Assembly: GCA_951213105.1 (NCBI GenBank)
Contig: OX578146.1
Location: 51,057,275-51,121,274 of the forward strand
Source: Amaurobius ferox
Lineage: Eukaryota; Arthropoda; Arachnida; Araneae; Amaurobiidae
Length of the DNA stretch: 64,000 bases
Direction: 5' to 3'
Shown here: positions 1-13,868 of the stretch, piece after piece
Layout: the number at the start of each line of letters is the position of its first letter
Numbering within the stretch: the stretch's first letter is position 1
Notes under the pieces: model-generated
Databases searched by the model: none
What the model was told of the DNA's origin: nothing
What the model saw: the letters and a program-made list of their open reading frames with translations, nothing else
Program-made: the position numbers and the translations under genes

Positions 1-388
1 GGCCCCGCTCAATATTTGATTTTCCCCTCCTCCTAAATCTACAACGCCTTCCTCTCCTTCAAAAAATATTGAGTAACCGCCTCCTTACACGCATACACTC
101 CAGTGGTGTCTGAACCCATCTATGGGCGGCTCTGAAAACGTAAAAGCGTCTTTACCAAAAGGGGCGTTCCCAGTACAATGAAAAACATGAATGAATAGCA
201 GTATGTTTATAATTTAATTTAGAAAATGAGACAATTGACCTATTAATGAATATAAAAAATAAAAGCAATTTTGAATAAGATAATTTTGAATAATAAATTA
301 AAACTAAAATAAAATAATTACAATTAAAATAATAAAAAATATTTAATGAATTATAAAAAATGTTAATTTTGAATAATAAAATAATAAC

Positions 389-410
389 GTGTTGTGACGC
401 GTCACAACAC
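389..410. repeat. Perfect 22-bp palindrome
   Basis: The sequence reads identically on both strands: GTGTTGTGACG followed by its reverse complement. The core TGACGCGTCA resembles bZIP-type binding sites. It lies in otherwise AT-rich DNA, so this GC-containing perfect dyad stands out. Function is unknown. Confidence 0.7.
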
Positions 411-1040
411 ATGGTATCCCTGCATTTACGAAAAGAAAAAAAAAAGCATCAAAATAAGACAATTTAAAGTATTTTACCGTGATCAATTTAACTTTAAAAA
501 AAATTCCTAACCATTGTAACTTTGTGTTTCTTATTTAATGTGCTTCATATTCTGCATATTTGTATAAACTATGCTTCATTTTTGAAATATAAAGAATTAA
601 ATAACGTTTTAAAAGCATATCCCAGAACGTCAATGACATATGTCATAATCTAGCATTACTTGTAAGCAAGTGAAAAGTATATTGTTTCCTTAATTGCCTC
701 GTCTGTCTTTCTTCGGCGAGAAATCCAATTAGAGCAATCCCCCACCGTTGCTAACAAATCCACGCTTTCATGAGCTATAATTTGGGGGCTGCAAAAGCCA
801 CTTTCTTTTTCCGCGAAAAAGAGGGAGAAATTCATCCCTGCCACTTGAGTCGTAGGGGAAATGGGGGAAATAGAAGCAAACGATTTTAAAGAAAAACTAC
901 AAAATAAACATGTTTTACTTTAGAATAAATTCAACTAGACATGGAGATAATTAGAAAATATTTTATGATATTAATTTCAAATTATGATTTAATTTTTCTC
1001 GTGATACTTATTTAAATATAGTTTTATAATATTTTTTACC

Positions 1041-1311
1041 AATAATCCTTAATCATTTATAATATATAAATCTTATATTAATTTACTTAATACAATTTTA
1101 CTTAAAATTATTTTAATACTTACTAAGAATTATTTCTATTCTTATTATATATGCTTAAATAGGAATTGAATCATAATAATATGCAAATAATTCTTAATAA
1201 CTTAATTCAAATAATTAAGTGATAATAATTACTTTATTCAAAGAATTGCAATTAATATGTAAATAATTTTTAATCATTTATAATTTATAAATTCTATTTT
1301 AATTTACTGAG
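1041..1311. repeat. Diverged direct repeat, about 49 bp, copies at 1041-1089 and 1262-1311
   Basis: Both copies share AATCATTTATAAT and AATTTACT blocks in the same order and spacing, with roughly 80% identity by eye. The DNA between them is AT-rich. This could be an old local duplication. Confidence 0.5.
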
Positions 1312-2434
1312 TACTCTATTGTTTATAAAAGTATGCTTCGTTTTGTTTAAAAAACACCATTGCCTAGCAGTTTCCTGTCCACTTTATGTTCTAAATGGTA
1401 AATACAACATCGATCTTTTGTTTTTTACTATAAGCTATCGATAACATCCCTGTTGTAAATTTTGATGCTGAAAACATCGAAGGCCAATGTCATCTTTCGA
1501 TGTCCCTTACAGTATCTTATAAAGTTCAAACTTATTTCCGCTAAAAATAAAATGTGCCTTTTTTCCATGCGGATGCATACATAGATTTATTTATTTGTTT
1601 ACTTTCATGTTTAGACAAAATACCAAACACTTCGTGGAAATAAAATTGATGGTTTAAAAGATATTTGTCGCCAAATTTAAGATAACGTGCCAAACTTGGT
1701 ATGAAGCTAAGATGACAAGTTTGAGGGACTGGTGGCACACGCCAATGCTTGGGTAAGTGGCAAAAGGAAAATCTGCCTGTGTAGTCAAGATTTTACGGAA
1801 GCTAGGGTGATAACAGGGACGGATAAAATATTGAAAGAGCTTTGAAGGTTATTTGAGAAAATTGTTTTAAAAATACACACATTATCTTTATATTTTCTCA
1901 GTTGCTGTGCCTAAAGTAAATACATAAAGTATTAGCATTCAAACGATTGCTTTTTATCTTCACTTCGTTTAATTTTAATTATGCATGTAAACAGATTTGA
2001 AAATTATGATGTTTAGATAATGATTTTTAGTTTTTCATACTTTTATAGAGAAAGTGTTGCTTTACAAAAAATTTTGAATTCGAGATTTTGATGGAAAGTC
2101 ACCCTAAACACACATCGAAAGATACTTATCTGTGATGCGTGCATATATGCATATACTTGATTTCTTATTAAATTTTCCCCTCTATTGATGTTTGTAGTCT
2201 GTGCTATGGTATTTATAGTAACTTACTATTGTCTTATCTGAAACAAGCATTTGTTTGGGTTAATTAGGGTTAGATGCTCAGACCTGATGAAGAATCTAAT
2301 CTAATTAACCTCCAAATTAAACCCGTGCTGTTCATTTCTTTTTTCGGCATGGTAGCCGCAGTTTAACTAGTGTTTCGTAATTACTTGGTGCTATTCCATC
2401 TTTCAACTTTTTACTATTTGCTCTTCAACTTTTT

Positions 2435-3237
2435 ACTTTCCCTGCAATACATGGTAATGTATAGGGAAAGTATTGGAATCATGCCGAAAATCGCAACTTG
2501 AGTTTTCGACGGATCTACACGTTTCGAGACCTCTAGAATACGAAAAAACCATTTTTAGCTTGACGTCTGTGTGTGTGTCTGTGTGTGTGTCTGTGTGTCT
2601 GTCTGTGTGTCTGTGTGTCTGTCTGTGTGTCTGTCTGTCTGTCTGTGCAGATTTTGTATCCACTCTAACTAAAAAACTAATGGACCGAATTTCACAAAAT
2701 TTGGTAGGTAAGTCACTTGTGAGCGAGTCTGGTGCTGATTAGTTTTGGGTACGATTTGGAATAAAAGAACCCGCCTTTTTTTGCGAAATGGCCCGCAAAA
2801 GCTTGTATCCACTCTAACTGAAAAACTACTGGACTGAATTTCACAAAATTTGGTAGATGAGTCACTTGTGGGTTACCCTGGTGCTGATTAGATTTTGGTA
2901 CGATTCGGAAAAAAATAACCTGCCTTTTTTTTGCAAAATGGCCCGCAAAAATCGTCAAAATCTAAACTAAAGAACTAGGTATACTCAAATATATCCATTA
3001 AATGCTCGTTTAATACGTAATTTTTAACGACGAAAAGAATAAGGCCAACCCTATTACACTAAGACTAGCCGTTCTCGAGCTATTTTAGTTTATCGTACTT
3101 TCCCTACGCCACCTTTGAAAATAAGCCCGGTTACCGAATGAGAACGAAAATTGAATTAAAAGTGCAATAAATTTAATTAAAATAAAGAGAACGTTAATAT
3201 AAGTCTGCAGGGAAAGTCATGTGCTGCTCACATCAGA
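2435..3237 (-). mobile_element. HINE/Helentron-like element, family A, full length
   Basis: On the plus strand it starts with the family A hairpin: arms ACTTTCCCT..ATACAT and ATGTATAGGGAAAGT around a GGTA loop, with a 3-nt GCA bulge. A GT/TCTG microsatellite follows (about 2567-2646), then two copies of a ~149-bp module (TATCCACTCTAACT at 2657 and 2806). It ends CTGCAGGGAAAGTCATG...CATCAGA. The subterminal 12-mer TGCAGGGAAAGT is the inverted partner of the hairpin arm. T runs flank both ends and no target duplication is visible. Non-autonomous: no coding capacity. Confidence 0.8.
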
Positions 3238-3794
3238 TTTTTATGTTTTATGGGAGGAAAATATATAAAAAATTTAAATAAATCAAACATGAAGATAGAG
3301 TCCATGAAAAAAGTTTGTAAGGGCGCCCATAATTTGTATGGGCAGCCCCATACCGTTCTTGGCATGGGGCACAAAATATATGTATAAAAATTAGAAAAGT
3401 TATGTATACACAGAGTTATCGCTTTAGAGTTTTTAGTATGTTACACGATATATTTGCCCATTGTTGAAATGTTGATGTCCTCTTACCTGTGTATGCGACT
3501 CCGCCATGCATGATTACCCTCTGCTACGGTTTGAGGTCAGTGACAGTGGGGAATGAATGCTCCGTTATTGTAGCGAATGGAGGCCAATACTTCCATGCAG
3601 AAACTTCTATTCAAGAACAAATTGGTAACTGAGCGCAGAGACGAATTTCTAAATTTGTCGTTTCCAGGCACTAATATATATGACGCCCTAATTTAAAACA
3701 AATATATATATTTGTAGTAATTTATTTGTATTGTCCACTGTCTGCACGAGTTTAGGACGGGACCAATCCATTGATCGAGTTGAGCGAAACTTTT
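3238..3794. other. Unrecognised spacer between two elements
   Basis: No gene, repeat or mobile-element end is recognised in this interval. Confidence 0.5.
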
Positions 3795-3960
3795 ACTTTC
3801 CCTAAATAGTATAATATGGGGAAATATTGGGAAGGGGTTCAAAAATCGAATTAGAGTTTTCGATGCACGTTTCAAGCACGTTTCAAGCATCCCAGAGGAG
3901 CACGTTTCAAGCATCCCAGAACTCGAATCGAACATTTTTGAGGCAATGTTTGCATTAGAG
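3795..3960 (-). mobile_element. HINE-like family B, truncated hairpin end
   Basis: A decayed family B hairpin (ACTTTCCCTAAATAG...) is followed by the family B region reading CGAATTAGAGTTTTCGA and CACGTTTCAAGCATCCC. A 16-22 bp piece around CACGTTTCAAGCA is locally repeated three times. The copy stops near TTTTTGAGGCAATG, just before the microsatellite. Confidence 0.6.
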
Positions 3961-4004
3961 GTTTGAACGGGCTCAAGCCTGGTTTTTGAAACAAAGTTAA
4001 AATA

Positions 4005-4957
4005 TCTGATGTGGGCAGCACACGACTTTCCTTATATAATGCGATGAATTTACTACTTTTACAGTAAAAGAAAATAGGTTATTCTTATAGCGGACACATA
4101 TTCTTTCCAAGATATTGACCTTTCGTCAATTAGTCGTCATTTTTATCCATTTGGCGAGATGTTAGTTAATTTGGCAGCATTGAAAAAGTCGCCAAGTTGG
4201 CGACATTCCGCCAAACTCGTCGCCAAAATCTCTCCAAGCGTCATGGACGGAGAAATAGTTATTCTTATAGCAGATTGCTGTTCAAATACAAAAGTATTAC
4301 TCGAAGTATCTTTTCTCGAGACTGGAACGAGCTAGATCCACGAGAATGATGTCACCCAATTTATCGCATGATATTATATATGAAAAGTGAACATGTTTCT
4401 CAACAGTTAATATTTTTTTAATTTATAGGATTTTTTTTTATAAATGTAATTTATAAATGTGCAATATCTCGAGAACGGTTCACGATAGCGTTCTAAAGTT
4501 TATGCCAATCGTTTTCTAAGGAAAAATTACATAAGAAATGTCTATTTGCGTAACTTTATTAAAGGTTTTGATTTTTTGATGAATTTTTCAAAATTTCACT
4601 CGAAAATTTAAGGGGGTTCCGAACATTCGATGGTGTTTAAGAACAATAGGCTTCCAGTATTCACGGATTGTAATTTTTGTACCAAATTTCATTCGAATCG
4701 CTTCATTTGTTCGTGAGATATCGTCTCCATAGACTCACTGACACACACACACACACATACACATATACATACTTTCACACACACACACACACATACATAC
4801 TTTCACACACACACGCGCGCGCGCAGACATCACTTCAAAAATATTCGATTCGTGATCAGGGATACTTGAAACGTGCTCTCCCGTCGAAAACTCGAATTCG
4901 AATATTTGACCCCGTCACAATACTTTCCTTATACATTATATGTATATAAGGAAAGTA
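4005..4957 (+). mobile_element. HINE/Helentron-like element, family B, full length
   Basis: Starts TCTGATGTGGGCAGCAC, with the subterminal sequence ACTTTCCTTATATA at about 4022. It carries the internal palindrome GTCGCCAAGTTGGCGAC (4198-4214) and a CA/CACA microsatellite (about 4741-4825). It ends in a hairpin whose right arm is the inverted subterminal sequence, TATATAAGGAAAGTA. The body differs from family A but the layout is identical. Non-coding and non-autonomous. Confidence 0.8.
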
Positions 4958-5239
4958 ATAAATTTATTAAAGTACATGAAATTATTGTGTCGACTTCAAC
5001 CATGCAAAGCTAATTACGTTAAAACAACTTTTATCTTAATCTTTTCGCAAAAATTTCACAAATTCATCTTCTCTGAGACTCAATGGTCTTAGGGCCGTGC
5101 CGTGCAGGGATTGGATTTTTGGAAATTTCCCTGCCTTTCCATTTTTCCCTTTCCATTTGGAAATTTCTTCGAGTTCGGTTTGAGTTGAAGTACTCCTGAT
5201 GTCGTTCCGGGCAGGGTGAATATCAGATATTATGGCTCG

Positions 5240-5600
5240 TGCACACCTCTTGTCTGTGCGTATGTGTCTGTATGTATGTGTGTGTGTGTGTGTGTGTTAG
5301 TATGTGTGGAAGCGATTTCTCACAAACGAATGGAACGATTCGAAAAATAATCGGTACGGTTATTACAATCATTAATTATGGAAGCCCTATTGATTTTAAA
5401 CTTAATGATTGGAAGACACACACACCCCCTCTCCTCCCTCCCCTCATTTTCGAATGAAGTTTTGATAAAATTCATAAAAAATCAGGAACCATAATGTTAA
5501 ATAAGAAATCATTTCTTATGTAATTTTTAATTAAAAAACGAATGTAATAAACTTTAGCATGAACTAACTGACAGTTGTTTGTACTTGATAGTTGTCTAGT
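5240..5600 (-). mobile_element. Decayed family B fragment
   Basis: A GT microsatellite (5271-5298) is followed by TTCTCACAAACGAATGGAACG, ATTATGGAAGCC and TTTCTTATGTAATTTTTAAT, in the order found in full-length B copies. Both ends are lost. Confidence 0.55.
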
Positions 5601-7497
<1,897 letters not shown>

Positions 7498-7612
7498 GAT
7501 GATATCATCATATTTTTGAAAGTTTTATAATATACCGAAAAATTTAAATAGTAGTCTTTTGGTTTTTTCAGTTAAGTGGAATTAATATACCCTCAAAAAT
7601 ATATCAGAAATA

Positions 7613-7987
7613 TTGTTTGCTATATTTGATACGTCGGACGATCATTTTAGACGTCAGACGATCATTTTAGACGTCAGACGACCATTTTCGTCGGACGATC
7701 AATTTATCAATCGAAGAACATTGCGTTTCTCCACCGTAGATGGATTTTTTTATTTTAAAGCAATATTTCTCTCATCCATTCTTATGAGAGCGGCGTTAAA
7801 GAGTTTCAGAAGAAGCTCATGTTTTAAAACCACTAACTATTCAACAGTTACGGGGTTAGTAATACATTGTCGAAAAACTGGATCTGTAGCAGACAAAGCG
7901 AAATCAGGCAGACCTTTTATTTTAACTCAGGATAAACTGTCTGAAATAGAGACTGTGTTGCTAAAACTCTTCAATGAAATCTTCTGA
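7613..7987 (+). pseudogene. Remnant of a Tc1/mariner-type transposase N-terminus
   Basis: The 124-codon frame has no recognisable start of its own; its first third lies in a 20-bp tandem repeat. From about residue 64 it reads FRRSSCFKTTNYSTVTGLV, then KTGSVADKAKSGRP. That last block is characteristic of the DNA-binding helix-turn-helix and linker of Tc1/mariner-superfamily transposases in arthropods, where the TGSV.D.PRSGRP motif joins two HTH subdomains. No catalytic DDE/D region follows: the frame stops at 7987 and the element ends by about 8232. It is a truncated, non-functional remnant. The family call rests on motif recognition by eye. Confidence 0.55.
7629..7706. repeat. 20-bp tandem repeat, about 4 units
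   Basis: Units of the form ACGTCRGACGATCATTTTAG are repeated with few changes inside the transposon remnant. Confidence 0.8.
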
Positions 7988-8232
7988 AATTCTTCTATGA
8001 AACTCTCGTGAGAATGGTTAAAAAAAAATGCTGTCCTAACACTTTGCGAAAACGCCATGTTCTTCGACTGATGAAAAAAGGATAAATCGTCTTGTGTATT
8101 AAAAACATCAGACGATATTTCTGACATGTGTATTTTGGAGGGCATGTTAATGCCATCTAACTGAAAAAAAAATATTCTATTTTAATTTCTCGGTATATTA
8201 TGAGATTTTAAAATTTGATGTGCGAAACTTTT

Positions 8233-8763
8233 CGATTTCTCCGTACCATTATATACTTTACCTTAAACTATTTTGCAGTTGTTTCAAATTCCATTCCAAA
8301 AATATGATAATCTGTTAAAGTTTACATCGAATCACATGCATCTAATTTTGCATCTTGCATGGATGAGTGTTCTTATTTCTTATTTATTTACTTCATATTT
8401 AAGCAACTCCAGCATGATCTCTTGATTTTTTTCTGCTCCGACAGGTGTGTTCTCTTCGCATGAACAGCCACTACATGAAAGTGCCCGGATTAAGTTCTTT
8501 GGCTCTCTCTTGCCCCATTTACAGGAGCATTGTTTCCGATGCATTGACCGTGATAACAGCTCTCTCAACACTGCTTGCTTCACGGCGGTCGCAGTTTCAT
8601 TCACATGCAGTTAAAGGTTTTTATTAGAACTGGAAAGAATGCGTCTAATATCCCTCTTTAGAAGGGAACATAAGCGAAAAATGCCTAGGACATTCAACAT
8701 TTTCTGTATAATACATTTAAAAAAATTATTCATTTTACTTTCAACACTAGACCAGGCCCGGAT
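8233..8763. other. Unrecognised sequence
   Basis: Somewhat more GC-rich from 8420 to 8620, with a minus-strand frame of 74 codons. That frame opens at GTG directly below an in-frame TAA with no AG acceptor between them, so I do not call it a gene. Confidence 0.5.
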
Positions 8764-9040
8764 CCCTAGCAGTATTTAATATTGGCCCAATATTGTATAT
8801 CTTGGCATTACATTGGAAATATTTCCGATGTAATCCTAATATCGGGCAAATATTGGGGTTACATTGGCCTCCAATATTGGCTATTATTTTCCTTATAATA
8901 TTATGCCAATACTGGTACTACATTGGAAATATTGGCGTAATATTGTCCCAATATTAAGCCAATACTGAGCTATTTCCGTCAACATGTCCACTTTTTCATA
9001 TTGGCCCAATACTCCAGCTAATATTGGATTGTTACTAGGG
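8764..9040. mobile_element. MITE-like element rich in CCAATATTGG palindromes
   Basis: Terminal inverted repeats CCCTAGCAG...CCAATATTG and CAATATT...GTTACTAGGG bound about 277 bp. AT occurs outside both ends. The interior is packed with variants of CCAATATTGG and ATTACATTGG in both orientations, so it can fold extensively. No coding capacity. The superfamily is not assigned. Confidence 0.65.
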
Positions 9041-9212
9041 ATACAAGGTCCGAGAGCAGCCCAGAAAAGAGCGGACTGATCGGCCTAGGGCAAGGGGAAC
9101 TAACTAATCGGCCCTTTCAGTAACAATCGTAAAAGGATATCTTGATGTTTTCATAGTCATATTAATATCATCAACAGTAAATATCATAAGACCATTCAGC
9201 ATTTGATATTTT

Positions 9213-9558
9213 GTTGTTGTTCGACGCAGACCGTTCGACCTACCAGAAGGTGTAATGTGTCTGTTTGGACGGCCGGGAAAGTATTACCCAATTTAGACCG
9301 AAACCCAGTGGGGGGGCGGCATCCACACGACCCGTATCCTCCTTTCCCTAGCACCAACCTCTCAGAAGGACTTATGGACCCACATATTTAACCTGCCTAT
9401 ACCTCACGTGAACACGGGGACAGTTTAGAAAGAGCAGGGAATCGAACTCGGGTCGGCTGAATGCAATCTACTGGGCTGTCGACTGGGTCTCTACTAGGCT
9501 GTCCCACAGCTAACTACTGGGCTGTCCCACTGCTAACTACTGAGCTACCCCATCCCGG
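9213..9558 (-). mobile_element. tRNA-derived SINE with a fourfold A-box tandem repeat
   Basis: Read on the minus strand: A-box GGTAGCTCAGTAG, then B-box GAGTTCGATTCC, a conserved body (CCACTGGGTTTCGGTCTAAA, GGTAGGTCGAACGGTCTG) and a short AAC tail. It is flanked by a perfect 11-bp target duplication, TTTGATATTTT, at 9202-9212 and 9559-9569. The head contains a 23-bp unit repeated at 9468, 9491, 9514 and 9537, each with an A-box-like AGCCCAGTAG. The other SINEs in this window have one. Confidence 0.9.
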
Positions 9559-9869
9559 TTTGATATTTTAAAAATAAACATTCGGCCACATTATCGATGA
9601 AGAAACAAATTTAATCCAACGGGCCCGGCCCACTTGCAAATCTCCAGAGATCCCGCCGGCCGTATCCGGGCCTGCGATAGACCTATGGAGTTTTCCTTCT
9701 GAGAAAGTTTCGAACTCTAAGAGCTCATCTCGAAACAAGAGCATAACCGACACACTTAAAGCGAGGGAGAATTTCATCTCCCATTAATTCCATGAAAGCA
9801 GCAGGGATTATTTAAATAATACATATGTTAATGCATTTAATTTTTAGAGATATTGAATTATCGTTAACA

Positions 9870-9990
9870 TGGAGATATTTCTCCAACCTGGCCAAGTTGA
9901 CAATATTGCACCAAATTTGTCACCAATGTCCCTAAATTATCCTTAAATTTCTCGCCACGTGGGACGAAGAGATAGAGGAATGGTTGGTAT
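9870..9990. mobile_element. Decayed family B internal fragment
   Basis: CTGGCCAAGTTGACAATATT, CACCAAATTTGTCACCAA and TTTCTCGCCACGTGG follow the order of the family B palindrome region (GCCAAGTTGGCGAC...CTCGCCAAGCG), heavily diverged. Confidence 0.4.
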
Positions 9991-11399
9991 TCTTTTAGTA
10001 TAAAACAGTAAACTGTTTTGCAGTATTAATCAAAGTAAAATTAAAATGATTATGAAATAAACGAAGGGATGAAAGATAAGAATAGAAAATCAGATGCATC
10101 TCTAATTTTCCCTGAAGTTTCCCCTTTTCTTAACGCTACATCACAAATTTGAATTTTGTGATGAATTGTTTATAACTCGATCCCGCTGAAAATCAATAGG
10201 AGTTACAGGTGTTGCCAATTAATATAAGCAAATTAAATTTCAAGATTCAAATTTCATTTTTATCGAATTCAAATTTCATCGAATAACCTTTTGTAACACA
10301 TTTATAATGGCCATTTATTTTCTGCAAAGTACAAACAGAATATTTTCTAATTTCATGACTGAGAAGATTTTTTTTCCCTTTTAGATCAAAAGATGCCATA
10401 TGTCGAAAACGGCGCATGTTAGCGTCCTATAAATGATGTCATGTCATTCGCTTTTAAACAAACTTTACATACAAAATTGTCATTTTTTAACATTTTAAAC
10501 GCAATTTTTTTGTACATATATTTTTCGATGTATCAAAATAACGTTCGAATCATTGAAAGCCTGCCTTTTCTGATTGAAAACGCATAAGTTTCAACGATTA
10601 AAATTCATAAATTCAACGATTAAATCAATTGAAATAATCGTGCGAAATATCGTTCGATTTACTATTTGTTCTGAACTTATCATACTCACAAATATAAAGG
10701 CATCATTAAAAATTGTTAATACGAGCTAATGTTAATATCTCCATTTTCGCATCGTCTGCTTGAAGAACAATTCAAACTCTACAACTTTATTTTTCAATGT
10801 GTCTGTTGCGATTCCTGTTAATTTGGTTGCGACTTATAGCTCAGATTCAGTTTATTAATCTCGACCTCCTCCTCCCCCCCCCCCCCCCCAACAAAATGCA
10901 CCTCAGCTTCCACTTTGTAGGGTAACCTCAAACGAAATCAACAAGCTACATTTTCTCTCTTTATGTTATCGCTATACTTTTTGAAAGGAGGAAAAATAAA
11001 TTTTTTCAGGACTCCTGCGTTATAATCCAAACCTGCTACGCGCACTGAGAAGCTAAAAACTTATTTAGTTTTATTTTTGTTATTTAATGTCGTCTCTCAG
11101 CGAATGACACGCCATAAAAACGTAGTGCATAATGAAAATTCAGGCCGATATAAAACCCGCCATCTTGTTCCTGCCTGCAGCCTCTGGGTGAGAAAATATT
11201 TATTTCATTAGCCTCTTTATCTGTTGATATTTTTATCGTCTGCTTCGATTAAAACTGTGTGTGTTTCTTTGTGGAATGATGTAAATGGTAAATCGAACAA
11301 AGCTCCCAAGGATCGAAAAATATGATAATCTATAAACTGCAAAATTAATTTTAATACATAACTCTTATTTGCAGAAATGCAAAAAATATCTCAATTATC

Positions 11400-11400
<1 letters not shown>

Positions 11401-11430
<30 letters not shown>
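11401..11430. repeat. (ATT)10 microsatellite
   Basis: Ten uninterrupted ATT units. Confidence 0.95.
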
Positions 11431-11432
<2 letters not shown>

Positions 11433-12494
11433 ATTCGTTTATGCACAGTGAGAAGCAATATGTTAAAATTCAATTACAGCCATCATTGTTTTGGAAACAC
11501 AATTAAATACAAACCAATTAAAGAAGTAAAACAACCCACAATACGAAATACAAATACAATAAATTGAAATCAAATTACAGCCAACACTATCATCAAGCCC
11601 TAAAAATACTACACGATTACAAAAACACCATAATAAAACTACCTTTATACAAAACGTAAAAATATATATAAGCACTTAATTATCCATCAATATCATTAAT
11701 GAGTACTTCATACAAGTGTTGTTGATATATTTAACTTAAAATAAAATAAATTGTCTGTATTTAGTCAATCTATTTAAAACTTGGAAATGTAGTTTTTTTT
11801 TAACAAGTTCACCATTTTCAATGTTTTCAAAACGGGCTACAAGTTCTTCAAGTACACATTTTAACAAAAATTGATATGTTGTCGAATTGTTTTTACTCTT
11901 GTAACAAAATCATCACTTTTTATTTCTAGAAAAAAAAAAAAATCCAAAGGAATATAATCACAAATTAAGGAACATTGTTGATCTAATAAGTATTAAAAAC
12001 TATTGTATGGATACGAATTATCAATTTTTCATAAGATCATAATATCGTTACATCAGTATAGATGTATCGATGCTTCTATATAGGTGTATAGATGCATCAC
12101 TACTTCTTAGCAATCCCTCGGCCTTCCTTAGGTAGATTTATGACGGGCTAAAACTTTAAATGTATGTACTGTATGTATTTTTTACATTAACGTATAACTG
12201 AACCATAGAACTGGCATATCTTTATAAAAATAAATATCTAATATGAATCATAATAAATCATGTTAACATACTACTCACAAAAGCATCATACATGAAATAA
12301 CAATTCAAGTATTATTTTACATCCTCTTTAGCTAAACAATTTTACATGTTTTCTATAATCCGATTTTTTTTCCAACTGTAATCTTAACTCATTTGATAAA
12401 TAATCTTAACTTTAATCTTAACACATAAACTCTTAACTCATAATCTTAACTTTAACTCATTTGGTGAATCGAGGTTTTACTAGAACGGGCACAA

Positions 12495-12610
12495 AATCCG
12501 AATCAAAATGGCGGCTATTCTAAACACTTTGATGCGAGTTCTATAAAAACCAAAATGACGTCTCAGTTGCCATAGAAACGGGGAGAAAGACTCTTTCCCC
12601 ATTCTGAACC
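12495..12610 (+). promoter_or_regulatory. Candidate promoter-like motif cluster (YY1-like, CRE-like, X-box-like)
   Basis: Within about 110 bp: AAAATGGCGGC (matches the YY1 core), AAAATGACGTCT (CRE-like half site plus), and GTTGCCATAGAAAC (fits the RFX X-box pattern). Local GC is higher than the surroundings. No transcript start or exon is seen nearby. These are motif matches only. Confidence 0.25.
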
Positions 12611-12902
12611 GTTGCTAGGAAATTGCTCTGTTCGTCGGGATTAGAAGCATCAGATAATAACGAGATTATTTTCATTGTTAAGAAGTGATAGATGAAGCGT
12701 TCCGATTTTGTTTACGTTTATAAAAAGTTGTTATATGAATTTATAAAGTAATTTTCTCTTTCTGAGAATTGAAATAGAAAAACGAGATGATGATAAATAT
12801 TTAAAAACTTTTTATTTCTGATGTAAGGTTTACTACCCATAGGTCACGTGCACTGGTGCACTAGTATTATACAGGGTTCTTAGGAAAGTCTGTATCTCTG
12901 TA

Positions 12903-12917
12903 GGGGGGGGGGGGGGG
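12903..12917. repeat. G15 homopolymer
   Basis: Uninterrupted run of about 15 G, one of many long G/C runs in the window. Confidence 0.9.
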
Positions 12918-13868
12918 ATATTGCCCCGTAGTAAGTATCACTTGCTTCGGTTTCCTCGTGATGCCATTGGTTAACAACTGCATGATGCACGTAATTTTCG
13001 GATTATTTCAGTTGCCACTTCCACACAGATAGCTGTTATAGAAATTGGCGGTGGTTCCAGTCCAATGGAACCGAAATGGTTTTGCTTGAATAACATTTTG
13101 TAAAATACAACTCCAATAAAGTTCAATAAGTTTATTCGATTTTTTTTTCCAGACTCATTTGTCTCGTTCACAAAAACTTCAAAGCGCTACAGATTAGTCA
13201 CTAATTATTCATAGTTTCTTTTAGTTTTAGTCCCGATTTCATCTGGATTCTTCGACCATAGATATACAGACACCGCGTCAAAATATTAAATTATTTTACT
13301 AACTTTGCTTGGTAGTATATAAATTAAACGTATATATTTGACGATATTTTAGAATCAAGTTAATCTATGAATTTGCTTGACTGCACATCGCACATAAGTA
13401 CGTACTTAAATATTTATGTTTACATCTATTCTGTTCAAACCTCATCAATCATTAAAGAACTTTAGAATCCTCAAGTTCATTTAACTTTCTAATTTTAAAA
13501 CAATACAAAATATATCGTGTTTGTGCACTAATATTTCACCAAGGAGGAAATAAAAACATTGAGTTGCAACACTCATGACATTTTAGATATTACAAGTATT
13601 CCACCCATTGGACTCCCCCCCCCCTCCCCCGGTTACAATGTGCAATTCAACATTAAAAACATTGTGCCGCAGACCTTATACACCATGTTTTCACTATGAA
13701 AAAAGCAGATTCATTGCATTATACAGGGGAAGTCATGTACTGCTCGCATCAGATTTATTTAGGATATATTATTGTCGTCTAACCGAAGAATTTTCTACTA
13801 TTTCAATTTTTTGGTTCGGTGCAATGATTTTAGCATTTGATCATTCACTGCACCTTTACATATTTATT

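Larger units (their letters stand above)
1..2434. other. AT-rich intergenic or intronic sequence, no gene
   Basis: No coding region is supported: open frames are below 90 codons, AT-rich and without recognisable domains. The stretch holds a perfect 22-bp palindrome and a diverged AT-rich direct repeat (listed separately). I see nothing else recognisable. Confidence 0.6.
9570..13868. other. Long stretch with no gene recognised
   Basis: Holds a decayed family B piece (9870-9990), a C16 run (10874-10889), an ATT microsatellite (11401-11430), a promoter-like motif cluster (12495-12610), a G15 run (12903-12917) and a C10 run near 13615. The GC-richer patch at 9600-9770 has a minus-strand 69-codon frame with a hydrophobic start. 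I cannot support it as an exon. Confidence 0.5.

Noticed and set aside
2433..2742. Frames with THTDTHTD or VCVSVCLSVC strings, here and in the other family A, B and C copies
   Set aside because: They are translations of GT/TCTG microsatellites and HINE termini, repeated in every element copy. They are not proteins.
8380..8604. 74-codon minus-strand frame rich in Cys and Lys
   Set aside because: It starts at GTG just after an in-frame TAA with no splice acceptor between, and has no recognisable domain.
9568..9777. 69-codon minus-strand frame starting with a hydrophobic stretch
   Set aside because: Could mimic a signal peptide, but it is short, with no domain, no splice signals and no second exon.
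12860..13180. Possible DNA transposon end (ATACAGGGTTCTTAGG) and a C-terminal transposase-like peptide
   Set aside because: No matching inverted end was found and the peptide similarity is too weak to claim.
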